This document shows, in pieces, positions 36,787 to 46,195 of a DNA stretch of 64,000 nucleotides; position 1 is the first letter of the stretch, and every line of letters begins with the position of its first letter. Source of the stretch: Candidatus Caldilinea saccharophila. GTDB lineage: Bacteria; Chloroflexota; Anaerolineae; Caldilineales; Caldilineaceae. Where the stretch lies: positions 124,001 to 188,000 of the forward strand of contig JADJVW010000007.1 of NCBI GenBank assembly GCA_016710365.1, written 5' to 3'. Position numbers and translations under genes: made by a program. The notes under the pieces are model-generated. The model had not been told where the DNA came from. It was given only the letters and a program-made list of their open reading frames with translations, and did no database searches.

Positions 36787-39578
36787 TCATGTGCGCGCCA
36801 AGCCTTCCCCTTGCGCCCGTTCCAGGTTCAACGCCAGCAGCCGCGCCAGAATTTCCTCGTCGCTCAGGTCAGCCGGCCAGCCGTACGCGGCGCAGACTGC
36901 GGCGTCCAGCGTGCGATGCGCGGCGTCGAGCCAATCGGGTCGGGCGTTGTAGAGGTTGGTCAGCGTGCGCTGCTTGAGTTCGGCCGCGGGCAGGCCGGGC
37001 GGATTGAGCCAGGCGTCACGCTGCGCGACGAGGGCTTGCGCCGCAGCCGCGATGGCCTGCACTCGCGGGTCGTCGAGCGGTTCATGGCCGGGCGGCCAGG
37101 GGAAGGGGAAGGTCTCGAAGGTCATAGTTTGTGAGTAACGAAAGCCGCTTTCTGCCTCACGAAGCTGTGTTCCTGTGCTTCTTGCCCAGATTTCGTGCAA
37201 CCGAGAGTGAAGTACACCTAAGAAGTACTCATCTGCACGGGCAAATACCACTACTTGACCATCAGGCAAAGTATGAGAATCGATAAAAACAAAAATGCGA
37301 TGTTTAGCAACTCGTGGAGTGGCAATGTAGCGGTCGAGATCTTCAATTGAAGAACGTAGGTCAGGAGCTGCTCTACCATGAATCCACCAGAACTTGCGTT
37401 CTCTGGGGTTTCTTACCTTGTCCCGTTCCGGCTTGACGTGCAGGCGTACATGTTCAAATGGTAATACATATAGTTCTGCCTCTGACATAGGCATATCGAC
37501 ACCGAAATCAATAATCCACATGCCACGCGGACGGCCAGTGATGTCAAGGCCATTCAGCCAGGGACGAACTACTTTGTCATTTTCTGGCACCTCCAACATT
37601 ACGGATGCAAGTGTCGGGGATATATCGAACTTCCCCTTCTTGGTGTCTCCGACAAATGCAATACCGGACGCTTCTGCTAGCGTTTTTGCAGTTGTAACAT
37701 CCGCTAATGTGGTCAAATCAGAGTTTATTGTGTGAACTACAAGACCATTTAAGACACGTTGCTCTTCATGTCCCCCATCGAAACCAATCATAGAAACGTG
37801 AACTGTAGCGCCATCAAGCACCCAATTCCTATCTGAGTATGCGAAGAATATATCTCCATCCTGTTTTATTCTACTCAAGACAGAACGGTTCACGCCGCCT
37901 CTGATTGCTTGTGTTGCTAACAAACCTGCACGGTCTAAGTGTCTGTTACAGATCATTGCATGTGCTTTTTCGAACCAGTAGCAGACAAGGTCGGCAAAAA
38001 GCTGGCACACGTCCATTGAACAACTGAAAAAGCGCCTCGACATATTTATCGCCCAATTCTTGACGAATTTTGTTACCTCCCAAAAACGGCGGGTTCCCCG
38101 ACAATCACCTCGGCTTCCGGCCACGCCGGTTCGACCGGCTTGCCCTGTTCGTCAAAGGCCAGGATGGCATCCATCTGCTGGATCGTGTCCAGCGGCTTGA
38201 GCACCGGGTCGGACGGGAAGCCGTAGCCGTTGTCGTGCAGCCATTGCAGATAGCCGATCCAGACCGTCGCCTGCGCCAGTTCGTGGGCGTAGTCGTTGAT
38301 CTCGATGCCGTAGAGCTGCGCGGGTGACGGGGCCAGACCGGGCAGGGGCGAGAGCATGGGCAGCCCCAACTCGCCCGCAAAGAGGGCGACCTCCTTCCAC
38401 AGGTCGAGCAGCAGACGCAGCGCGACGTAAAGGAAGTTGCCGCTGCCGCACGCGGGGTCGAGCACGCGCGTCGTCGCCAGCTTTGCAGCAAAGGCAAGGA
38501 TGCACTGATTCAGCGCCTGATTGGCTTGCGTGGCGGCTGCCCGCGTCGTGGCGCGGTCGCGCTTCTGCGCCAATTGTTGCGCCTCCACCTGCACCGCTTT
38601 CCATGCCTTGCGCAGCGGCGCCATCAGCACCGGCTCCACAATCAGCACAATATCCGCTTTGCTGGTGTACTGCGCGCCGAGCCGGGCGCGCTGGTCGGGA
38701 TCCAGGCTGCGCGTAAAGAGCGTGCCAAAGATCGACGGCTCGATGGAGGACCAATCCAGTTGTGCAATACGCTGCAACAGATCGACGCCCTCGCTGTCCA
38801 TTTCAAGCACGTCCGCGCCGTCGAAGAGGCCGCCGTTGAACCAGCGGATCGTATGTTCGCCAAAGTTCGCGCCTTCCGCCATCGCCGCAAAGAGCTGCCG
38901 CGCCTGCTGGTTAAAGCGCCGGGCGTCCTGCCTGCCGTTCTCGACGATGCGCGTAAAGAGATTATGCGGGAGCAACGCAATGTCTTCGGCAAAGAGGCAA
39001 AAGAGCAGGCGGATCGAGTAATGGGCGATGGCGTGCGGCGGATAGCTCCACTTGCCCAGGTGCGTAGCCAGGCGGGCAAAGTGCGTGGCGGCCTCCTCCG
39101 TCACCTGCGCGGCGGTGATCTGCGGGCGGAAGGCCTCCGGGTGGTAAAAGAGATTGCGCAGCGCGGTCAACCCTGCGGACGTCAGCAGATCTTCGAGCGT
39201 GAGGGTGATGATGGCTTTGACGCTGTTCGTGAAGTTGGTGTGGATGACAATTTCCTGCAAGTTGCAGACGATGAGCAGCGGCGGGTTTTGCAGCGACTCG
39301 CGGTATTGGAGCAGTTGGCTGTACGCGCGCGCCAAGTTGCCGTCCGGCCCTTTGTACTCAATGGCAAAGTGACCCTTGTACCAGACATCGGCCCAGCCCT
39401 GGCCGCCGCCCTGCTTGGTTGCGCCCGCTTCAAAGGCGAAGAAGTGGCCGGCCGGGTCGGCCTCCGCAGGCGTGGGGTGATCGACCACGCGGCAAAGGTC
39501 GGTAAAGTGCTCGACATAGCCGGCTTTCTCTTTCAACTGGATATTGCGCCATTTGGCGACGAACTGATCGGGCGTCAT
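36787..39578 (-). CDS. MmeI-like type IIG restriction endonuclease/adenine methyltransferase, frameshifted
   Basis: A single-chain restriction-modification enzyme of about 930 residues. The N-terminal nuclease domain has Asp64 and Glu74-x-Lys76 in GWADVWYKGHFAIEYKGPDG, exactly the D-X9-ExK spacing of MmeI. A helical spacer follows, then the gamma-class methyltransferase with motif I VLDPACGSGNFLYVAL and motif IV. A target-recognition domain (LNGLDITGRPRGMWIIDFG) and a C-terminal helical domain end it. Two frame breaks lie between motif IV and the rest: an extra base in the run at 38096-38099 and one in the run at 37996-38000. Removing both gives VIVGNPPFLGGNKIRQELGD and VPAFADLVCYWFEKAH. The corrected motif IV NPPF is canonical. 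No separate restriction or specificity gene is adjacent. Confidence 0.88.
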
Positions 39579-39716
39579 CTGCTTGCTTTCGGTTTGCTGG
39601 TGGCAGCCATGTGGATTTGCAGAAAATTGTAAAGGGGAGGGGAGGACATGGACAAATCAGCATTAAGTCGTCACGAGCGGGTCGGGCGCAGAGCGTAGGT
39701 CGGGCGCAGAGCGTAG

Positions 39717-39975
39717 GTCGGGCTACCAGCCCGACGGCTTGCGTCAACCAACAACGTCGGGCTGGTAGCCCGACCTACGGGTGCGAGGCGTGGCGGCAGG
39801 CAATGTCGGGCTGGTAGCCCGACCTACGGGGTGGGGATGTGGCGGCGGGCAATGTCGGGCTGGTAGCCCGACCTACGGGGTGGGGATGTGGCGACGGGCA
39901 ACGTCGGGCTGGCAGCCCGACCTAGGGGGTGGGGCGTGGCGACGGGCAATGTCGGGATGGTAGCCCGACCTACTT
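39717..39975. repeat. 49-bp tandem array of GTCGGGCTGGTAGCCCGAC hairpins
   Basis: Five units start at 39756, 39805, 39854, 39903 and 39951 (period 49, 49, 49, 48), each a perfect or near-perfect hairpin (GTCGGGCT, GGT, AGCCCGAC) plus a GTGGCG-rich spacer. A further hairpin at 39717-39735 has the loop in the opposite sense (CTACCAG). No open frame of note. The region 39579-40071 holds no gene. Confidence 0.88.
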
Positions 39976-39981
39976 AGTTTG

Positions 39982-40058
39982 CTCACACGAAGTCACAAAG
40001 AGCACAGAGAAAACACCTTTCTTGGCGCTTCTTTGTGCTCTCCGTGGCTTGGTGTGAG
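39982..40058. repeat. Imperfect inverted repeat (CTCACACGAAG)
   Basis: CTCACACGAAGTCACAAAGA pairs with a right arm ending CCGTGGCTTGGTGTGAG, with AGCACAGAGAAA against CTTTGTGCTC inside. It follows the tandem array and precedes the end of the VIT/VWA gene. Confidence 0.6.
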
Positions 40059-40071
40059 ACTATAAAAGCGC

Positions 40072-42303
40072 TTATTTGCTCTGCGTGGTGATGCGGAGCG
40101 CCGTATCTTCCCCCGTCACGACGATCAGTTCCGGTGAGATGGCGAGCCACTGCGCCAGGTCGGGGTCGTCCAGCAAGGCAAAATAGGCGTCGCTGCCAAA
40201 CTCCAGCGTGGTCACTTCCATCGCCTCGTCATACGCCGTGTCCACCCACAAGGCGAGCGTCTCGCCCGCGGAGGTGGAGACATACGAGCGCAGCATAAAG
40301 GCGCGACCGGCGACATAGCGAATCTCGCCCGATGCGTCGCGCACAGTTTCGGCCTGTTGCAACTCGCTGCGCGCCTGGCTGGCCGCAACGGCTGCTTCCC
40401 CAGACGCGGGTGCGGCGGCCAGGCCCGCGGCGGCTTCGGCGCCCTGCACATAGAATTCGTCTCGGCGCAAGCTGCGCAGGACGACTTCCCCCGCCGGCAT
40501 TTCGGGAACCATCTCCGGCTCCAGCACGAGATAAGAAGTATACGGCGTAATGATGCCGTAGCGCAGGCTCAATTCGGTGATGGCCTCGACCAATTCTGGT
40601 GCAGGGCCGCTGCGCCGGATTTCGGTGAGCAGATGGCCGATCTTGCGCGTGGCCCACAACCGCGCCACAAAAGGATCGCCGCCCCGTGCCGCCAACGCAC
40701 GATCCGGATAGACATAGACGCGCGCTTTGCCGTTCACCTGCCCGGACAAGGTCACGTCCACAGCGCCGCCCTCCCGGTAACGCCCGACAGCCACCAGTTG
40801 CTCGCCGGCGAACAGGTCGGGCAGCGGATAGGGGTAGCTATCCTCCAACAGCACGTCTTCCCCAAAATCGATCTCGATATCGGCCAAAACAGGCGTGCTG
40901 ACCTTGGCGTAGAAGGCGCCGATCGCCTCGTCGATCTGCTGGTCGGGCGTAACGTACTGGCTCAGCCCGCGCAGGTCCGCGGCAAGCGTGTCAAGCAGGT
41001 CGGTGTTGACATCATAGCCCACGCCAAAGGTGAAAAGGCGTGGCGTCCGCTCAGCCGGCAGGTTTTGCATGGCGTTGCGGAGGATCGCGCCGGCGTCCAG
41101 CTCGCCCTGCGTCGGCTGCCCATCGGTCAGGAAGAGAACATAGGCTGGCCGTGTGCTCTCCGGCGCATCCAATTGCGCCAGCGCCTCCAGCAGCGCGCGG
41201 TTGATATCCGTGGCGCCGGTCGCACGCACATTGCGCAGCCACGCCAGCGCGCCCGCCTGGGAAGCGTCGTCAACCGGCTGCAGGGTAGGCTCCCACACGG
41301 TGACGCCGGTGCTGAATGTGAGCAAGTTGAAGCGATCGGCGGGGTTGAGTTGCCCGACGATGTAGCGCACAGCCGCGGTTGCCTGCTCGATCTTCTTGCC
41401 GCGCATGGAGCCGGACACATCGAGCACGACGACAATGTCACGCGCAACCACCTGGTCGGCGTCTGCGTCCAGCGACGGCGCGGCCAGCAGCACGAAGAAA
41501 CCGTCCTCACCGGCCGGCTTGTACGAAAGCAGATTGAGGCCGATCAGGCCCTCCGCGGCGCCATAGTAGAGATCGAAATCGCTGGACGGCTTGTCGTTGT
41601 CGGCGCGATAGGTGATCACCGCCTGGTCGTCGGCAACGCGCTCGATCGTGATCGGGTAGTTCGGGCTGTAGATGGTGCGCAGGCCGGGCAGATTGCGCAA
41701 CTCGACGCGCAGGTCAACTTCCTGGGCCGAAGGCGCGCCGTAGCCGCGCATACTCAACGGATAATTGAAGTGATAGAGGTCGTCGCTGCGCTCGACCAGA
41801 TGCACGTAGCTCAACTCGACGGTGCGCGTTTCGCCTGGCGGGATCGGGAAGACGCTGGTCTGGAAGAGGCCGCGATCCAGATATTCCAGCAAGGCCGGGT
41901 CGCGTTGGCTGCGCACGATCTGCTCGTAGATGCGCCGCGCCTCGTCACGGTCGAACAGCTTGCCTTCCAGCACCTCGCCGTCAACCGTCATCTGGAAGTC
42001 GCTCACCGCCGCGTCTTTCGGCAGCGGGAAGATGTAGACGCCCTCGGCGACGCGGCCAGATTGGTTGCGCAGCACCTGCGTCACCTGCACCTGAGCGACC
42101 TCACCATCGACTACGGCGTCGACCGCGTGGCGCTCGATCACGATCTGGTTGTCCGGCTGAGGCGTCACCATCGGCGGGAACGGGGGGAGCGGTGCAATAT
42201 CCTGAGCATAGACGCCGGTGCGAAAGGGAATGAGAGCAACTGCCAAACCGGCAATCAGCAGCGCGATCAAAGCTCGCGCGCGCTTGTCTTGAACGGGCAA
42301 CAT
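40072..42303 (-). CDS. VIT and von Willebrand factor A domain protein
   Basis: A secreted or membrane-tethered protein of about 743 residues resembling inter-alpha-trypsin inhibitor heavy chains. After an N-terminal hydrophobic segment (ALIALLIAGLAVALIP) comes the VIT domain (EGVYIFPLPKDAAVSDF, GKLFDRDEARRIYEQIV, FQTSVFPIPPGETRTVELSY). The VWA domain from about residue 290 has the metal-ion-dependent adhesion site DVSGSMRGKKIEQA with DxSxS, then FLTDGQPTQGEL. ATG 42303 follows AAAGGAGG, better placed than the in-frame ATG at 42330. It may mediate adhesion or protein binding outside the cell. Not clearly in an operon. Confidence 0.9.
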   Translation of the reverse strand: MLPVQDKRARALIALLIAGLAVALIPFRTGVYAQDIAPLPPFPPMVTPQPDNQIVIERHAVDAVVDGEVAQVQVTQVLRNQSGRVAEGVYIFPLPKDAAVSDFQMTVDGEVLEGKLFDRDEARRIYEQIVRSQRDPALLEYLDRGLFQTSVFPIPPGETRTVELSYVHLVERSDDLYHFNYPLSMRGYGAPSAQEVDLRVELRNLPGLRTIYSPNYPITIERVADDQAVITYRADNDKPSSDFDLYYGAAEGLIGLNLLSYKPAGEDGFFVLLAAPSLDADADQVVARDIVVVLDVSGSMRGKKIEQATAAVRYIVGQLNPADRFNLLTFSTGVTVWEPTLQPVDDASQAGALAWLRNVRATGATDINRALLEALAQLDAPESTRPAYVLFLTDGQPTQGELDAGAILRNAMQNLPAERTPRLFTFGVGYDVNTDLLDTLAADLRGLSQYVTPDQQIDEAIGAFYAKVSTPVLADIEIDFGEDVLLEDSYPYPLPDLFAGEQLVAVGRYREGGAVDVTLSGQVNGKARVYVYPDRALAARGGDPFVARLWATRKIGHLLTEIRRSGPAPELVEAITELSLRYGIITPYTSYLVLEPEMVPEMPAGEVVLRSLRRDEFYVQGAEAAAGLAAAPASGEAAVAASQARSELQQAETVRDASGEIRYVAGRAFMLRSYVSTSAGETLALWVDTAYDEAMEVTTLEFGSDAYFALLDDPDLAQWLAISPELIVVTGEDTALRITTQSK

Positions 42304-42424
42304 CCTTGCCTCCTTTGAACCTGTCACCAAAAACCATCCTGCACCGGTGACGAGGCTGGGGCGAGAAATGTTCCTGCGTCTATTTGACAGCCCAGAGTTG
42401 CATGGCTATACTTGCGACTCAGAT

Positions 42425-42496
42425 GCGGGTGTAGCTCAACGGCAGAGCGTTTGCTTCCCAAGCAAAATGTTGAGAGTTCGAATCTCTTCACCCGCT
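42425..42496 (+). tRNA. tRNA-Gly (anticodon CCC)
   Basis: Acceptor strands GCGGGTG (42425-42431) and CACCCGC (42489-42495) pair perfectly; 42496 is the discriminator. The anticodon loop is TTCCCAA in a TTTGC/GCAAA stem, giving anticodon CCC for GGG codons. The D-arm (TAGCTCAACGGCAGAGC) and T-loop (GTTCGAAT) are standard. CCA is not encoded. Confidence 0.95.
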
Positions 42497-42583
42497 CCTC
42501 ATTCCCCGTGTGCGCTTTTATGCTCGTCCTCTCCGTGCTTCTGCTCTTTGATGCCATGCGTGTGCGATGCACGCTGGTCGTGG

Positions 42584-43330
42584 CTACAGACCCGTTGGCA
42601 GGTTGACGAATTCAAACTCTACGCCAAAGCGATCGCGCAGATGCGCGCCCAGCGCTTGCACGCCGACCGTCTCCGTGTCGTAATGCCCGCCGTAAATGAC
42701 ATTGATCCCCGCATTCTGCGCGGCGTAATATTCGGCGTGGGATGTCTCGCCGGTTAGAAACGTGTCGCACCCCAGCGCGGCCGCCAGCGGAATTTCGCGC
42801 GCCGGCGCCGCTGATAATCCCGATCTTATGGCTGATGCGCGGCCCTTGCGCCTGTACCAGCCGCGTCGTCCCCACATTCTGCTGGTAGCGATCGACCAGA
42901 TAGTCGAACTTCATCCCGTGCGGCGCGCTGGCCAGCACGCCGATGGGAGTCCCATTCACCGGTGCGAACATCCCGTCGACAGTGAGTCCCAGACGTCGCG
43001 CCAATTCGACGTTGTTGCACCTCCGGATGAGCATCCAGCGCAAGGTGCGCGGCGTACAGGTTGAGGTCGGCGCTTACGTAAGCGCGCACGAGTGCGCCAA
43101 AACTGCCAAGCGATCCGCTGCGGCGGCCCCAGAAAATGCCATGATGCACCAGCAACAGATCGGCGTTGCGACTTAAAGCGGCCTCCACACAGGGCATCTG
43201 CGCATCGACAGTCGCAACGATGCTGCGAACCTCATCGCGCCTTCAATCTGAAGCCCCTGGGGTCGTAATCCTTGATCTCGCCAATCCGCAAATATTGGTC
43301 GAGATAGGTCACCAATTCCGCTCGCTGCAT
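42584..43330 (-). pseudogene. Nif3-like dinuclear metal-centre protein, multiply frameshifted
   Basis: A GTP-cyclohydrolase-1-type-2/Nif3 homologue spread over three or more frames. From the start at ATG 43330 comes ELVTYLDQYLRIGEIKDY, then ADLLLVHHGIFWG with the metal-binding His pair, NLYAAHLALDAHPEV, GLTVDGMFAPVNGTPIGVL, and near the end REIPLAAALGCDTFLTGE, INVIYGGHYDTETVGV (last metal site). Frame changes lie near 43259-43262 (run one base short), 43235, 43017-43022 and 42801-42811. With about four lesions in 750 bases it could be truly decayed, but the protein sequence between them is well conserved. It follows the tRNA on the opposite strand. Confidence 0.8.
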
Positions 43331-43355
43331 AAAAATTGCTCCTTTGTGGATAAGG

Positions 43356-43449
43356 GTGATGCGTAAAAGCGTAACTTGTAATGCGTGATGAGCGCCTTAC
43401 TTCTTACGTTTTACGCATTACGCATCACATTTTACGTTTTACGCATCAC
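43356..43449. repeat. Inverted and direct repeats of GTGATGCGTAAAA
   Basis: GTGATGCGTAAAA at 43356 pairs exactly with TTTTACGCATCAC at 43437-43449, with further TTTTACGCATTACGCATCAC units between. The repeat includes the last codons and stop of the DUF951 gene at 43439. Confidence 0.65.
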
Positions 43450-43657
43450 TTTCCGTCGCCGCGCCGCGGCGGATAAAGCGTTTGACGCCGCGCGCAAAAT
43501 CACGCCGCGGCAGCAAGACTCGCCGCTTGCATGTCTGGCAGACCAGGCCAATATCGGCGCCGACGCGCACGATCTCCCATTGCTTGCCGCCGCACGGATG
43601 CGGCTTGCGCATTTCGACGACATCCCCCACATAGAGGGGCGCAGAGATTTCAATCAT
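43439..43657 (-). CDS. DUF951 domain protein
   Basis: A 72-residue protein with the DUF951 pattern: VGDVVEMRKPHPCGG, W-E-I-VRVGADIGLVCQTCKRRVLLPR. The Cys residues (C in PHPCGG and CQTC) may bind zinc. Function is unknown; the family is known mainly from Firmicutes and Chloroflexota. The stop codon lies inside the repeat at 43356-43449. Confidence 0.88.
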   Translation of the reverse strand: MIEISAPLYVGDVVEMRKPHPCGGKQWEIVRVGADIGLVCQTCKRRVLLPRRDFARGVKRFIRRGAATESDA

Positions 43658-43684
43658 CGTGAACAGCTATCATGGGTGACGCCA

Positions 43685-44998
43685 TTACAGGGGCGGGCCG
43701 GTCTGCGTCATTGCGGTCGGCTTTAGCGTCGGCGCCGCCTTGTCGTCACTGCCCAGGGCAAGGATCATGGCGCCCACCGCATAGGCAAAGCTGAACAACA
43801 GCAATAGCCACGCCGCAAAGCCGCCGGCAATCGGCAGCCATTCGACAGCCCGCACCACGAGCAGCAAAACAAGGATGCCAACCATCGCCGCCAGCAGCTC
43901 GCCGGCGTTGCTGAGCAAGCGCCGTCCCAGCCACAAGCCGGTGAAGACCGGACTCACGATCCAGAGCAAGCCCAACAGTCCAAACAGGAAGAGGGCGAAC
44001 GCCAAACCGCCAGCAACCGCGCCCCAGAACAGCCAGGCCAGTAGCACGATCAGGCCAATGGCAGGCACGGCAGCCAGCACGACAAGCAAGCCAACGCTAC
44101 AGGCGACCAGCGCGCGGCTGTCCATCACCACCAGCACGCGCTGCGTAAAGCGAGGCAGCCGTTTGACAAACAGCCAGCCAAGCAGCAACAAGCCCAGCAA
44201 TGCACGTGCGACGCTGATCGTCCAGGTCAACAATCGTTCCGTCAGGGTTGGCGCAGGCGCCGCGGCTGGCGACTCCGACGCGACGCGCTCGACCGAAGCG
44301 GCGACGCCACTGGGAATGACTGACGCGGCCGCACTGTCGGCTGAGTAGTAAAGCGTCCCCCCGATCTGAGCACTTTCGCTCACCGTGATGCGACCGCCAG
44401 AGAGATGGGCGTCACCGCCCACCGCACCGTCAAGCTGGATCGTTCCCATTGAGGCCCAGAGCGAGCCAGCGATCGTCCCACGCAGCACGCCGGCGCCACC
44501 GGCCATCAAGGCGTCCTTGCCGACGCTGGCGCTCTCAGCAAGCACGGTTCCTTGTTGAATCTGCCGCCCGTTGATATTCATCGGAAAGGCGGGCGCCCCT
44601 TGAAACGCCATACCGCCCCCCGCCGAAACAAGATCGCCGCCAATTGCGCCATTGAGCGTCAGGCCGCCACCCGCAATCCGCACATCGCCCGCCACCGGCC
44701 CGTTGACGACGATGCCGCCGCCCATCGCCAGGATATCGCCGCTGATTTTGCCGTTTACCTCAATATAGCCCCCAAATGCGATCAGGTCGCCGTCGATATT
44801 CCCGTCGATGATAATCTCTTCTGCCGTCACGTAGAGATTGTCTTCGATGGTCTGCCCGGCCGGAAGGCGATAGCTATCTGCGCTGGCGAGTGTGGCCGCG
44901 GTCGCGCTGCCCACCGTCAGCATGAGCAGCAACAGCCCCACCCCGATGATCATGCCGAGCCGAGCATGTGATTTCTTGTGCGCGTTGTAAAGCATCAT
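43685..44998 (-). CDS. Membrane protein with bactofilin-like polymer-forming repeats
   Basis: A 437-residue protein. A signal/anchor segment (LGMIIGVGLLLLMLTVGSATA) is followed by a right-handed beta-helical repeat region from about residue 50 to 215, with repeats such as IDGNIDGDLIAFGG, VNGKISGDILAMGG, VNGPVAGDVRIAGG. Then come four to five membrane helices in the C-terminal half. The repeats resemble polymer-forming cytoskeletal (bactofilin) domains but on the outer side of the membrane. GAAAGGAG precedes ATG 44998, which is followed by a second ATG. Function unknown; a scaffold role is possible. Confidence 0.82.
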   Translation of the reverse strand: MMLYNAHKKSHARLGMIIGVGLLLLMLTVGSATAATLASADSYRLPAGQTIEDNLYVTAEEIIIDGNIDGDLIAFGGYIEVNGKISGDILAMGGGIVVNGPVAGDVRIAGGGLTLNGAIGGDLVSAGGGMAFQGAPAFPMNINGRQIQQGTVLAESASVGKDALMAGGAGVLRGTIAGSLWASMGTIQLDGAVGGDAHLSGGRITVSESAQIGGTLYYSADSAAASVIPSGVAASVERVASESPAAAPAPTLTERLLTWTISVARALLGLLLLGWLFVKRLPRFTQRVLVVMDSRALVACSVGLLVVLAAVPAIGLIVLLAWLFWGAVAGGLAFALFLFGLLGLLWIVSPVFTGLWLGRRLLSNAGELLAAMVGILVLLLVVRAVEWLPIAGGFAAWLLLLFSFAYAVGAMILALGSDDKAAPTLKPTAMTQTGPPL

Positions 44999-45120
44999 GT
45001 TCTCCTTTCAGGACAGCGACGCTCAGCGCGCCGGGCTGTCTTTTTGCCATGTGGCGTCAAGCTGTTCGTGCGGGTTGCCGAGGATGCGTCGTATGGCGTT
45101 CCCAGGCGCGACGGGGGATG

Positions 45121-45972
45121 TCATGCGACGCCCGCAAAGAGATCGTGCTCACTGTTGCGTTCCACGTCGGGAAAGACGCAGGTGAATTGCTCGCGCCCCA
45201 TCAACCGCTGGCGCACCGGCGCCGGCACGATCGAGAGCCAGCTTGGGCCGCCACTGAATTGGCTGGCGTGCGCCTCGCTGGCGCGCTGCTTGTAGATCAG
45301 GGCGTCTGTAACATCGACATTCGTCGTCACCGGCGTGACCCAGCGGCTGATTTCGACCAGGTTGATATCGTGGTTGCGGCCAATCGCAGTCGGATCCTGG
45401 CCGGCCACCCGCATCAGCGGTGCAGCGATCCGGATCAAATCCTTTGGGAATGCGCTGTAATAGAGCTTTTGCGGTCGCTCGATCGCACCATTTCCGCCAG
45501 ACATCCCCGCACGCGCCAGATAGAAGGCAATGGTCGTGGCTTCGCAAACACGGATATGATCGGGATGCCCGTATCCGCCAAAGGGATCATGCGTGAGGAT
45601 GACGGTGGGCGCGAGCCGAGCAATATAGCCCAAGATTTCATGGGCAACTCGGTCAGCCGATTGTTGAATCAAAGCGCCGGCATGGTGGTTGTCGGGCGCG
45701 CCGCGCATCCCGCTGTCGCGATAGGGCAGCGACCAGATGCTTTTCACGCCCAAATGAACCGCGGCCTGTGCAAGTTCAGCCGAGCGCACCTGCGCCAGCG
45801 AATCATGATCCCGCAGGCGGCCCTGATCGTCCACCGATCCTGCGATGCCATCCGTCGCGATGATCACATGCACATCGACGCCTTGATGGGCGTAATGCGC
45901 CAATGCACCGCCGGGGCCAAAGCTTTCATCATCGGGGTGGGCAAAAACGCCTAAAAGAACTCGTCTACGCAT
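45121..45972 (-). CDS. PIG-L family deacetylase
   Basis: A zinc-dependent N-acetylglucosaminyl-type deacetylase. The metal and catalytic motif is GVFAHPDDESFGPGG near the N-terminus (A-H-P-D-D), with the second metal site His in YGHPDHIRVCEA. Length is about 283 residues. Members include MshB and BshB of mycothiol and bacillithiol synthesis, and LPS-modifying enzymes; the substrate is unassigned. I chose ATG 45972 (MRRRVLLGVFAHPDDE) over an upstream TTG at 46011 or ATG 45993, as the core begins directly after it. Confidence 0.9.
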   Translation of the reverse strand: MRRRVLLGVFAHPDDESFGPGGALAHYAHQGVDVHVIIATDGIAGSVDDQGRLRDHDSLAQVRSAELAQAAVHLGVKSIWSLPYRDSGMRGAPDNHHAGALIQQSADRVAHEILGYIARLAPTVILTHDPFGGYGHPDHIRVCEATTIAFYLARAGMSGGNGAIERPQKLYYSAFPKDLIRIAAPLMRVAGQDPTAIGRNHDINLVEISRWVTPVTTNVDVTDALIYKQRASEAHASQFSGGPSWLSIVPAPVRQRLMGREQFTCVFPDVERNSEHDLFAGVA

Positions 45973-46195
45973 GGCGCCGCACTTTCTTTCCATAGTATGC
46001 AACGATATCAAGCCTGGTCATCCGTCCGTCGTGTCCATGCATTGTCCCATGCCTGCACCGATCCGGCCAAACATGGGAATCGCCCCTAATTGATACAAAA
46101 CGTAGATAGCTCTACCGACATTTGGCTGCTATTCTGGCATACTATGGGTTGAAGTCATTTTTTCTTTATATATTCTTAGACAGGAGTCCTTATCT

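Noticed and set aside
39717..39975. Possible CRISPR array from regularly spaced hairpins
   Set aside because: The sequence between hairpins is itself repeated, not unique; the whole 49-bp unit is tandem.
40357..42318. Long open frame opposite the VIT/VWA gene
   Set aside because: It is antisense to a strongly conserved gene, lacks any recognisable motif, and is Arg/Gln/His-rich as expected of a GC-rich shadow frame.
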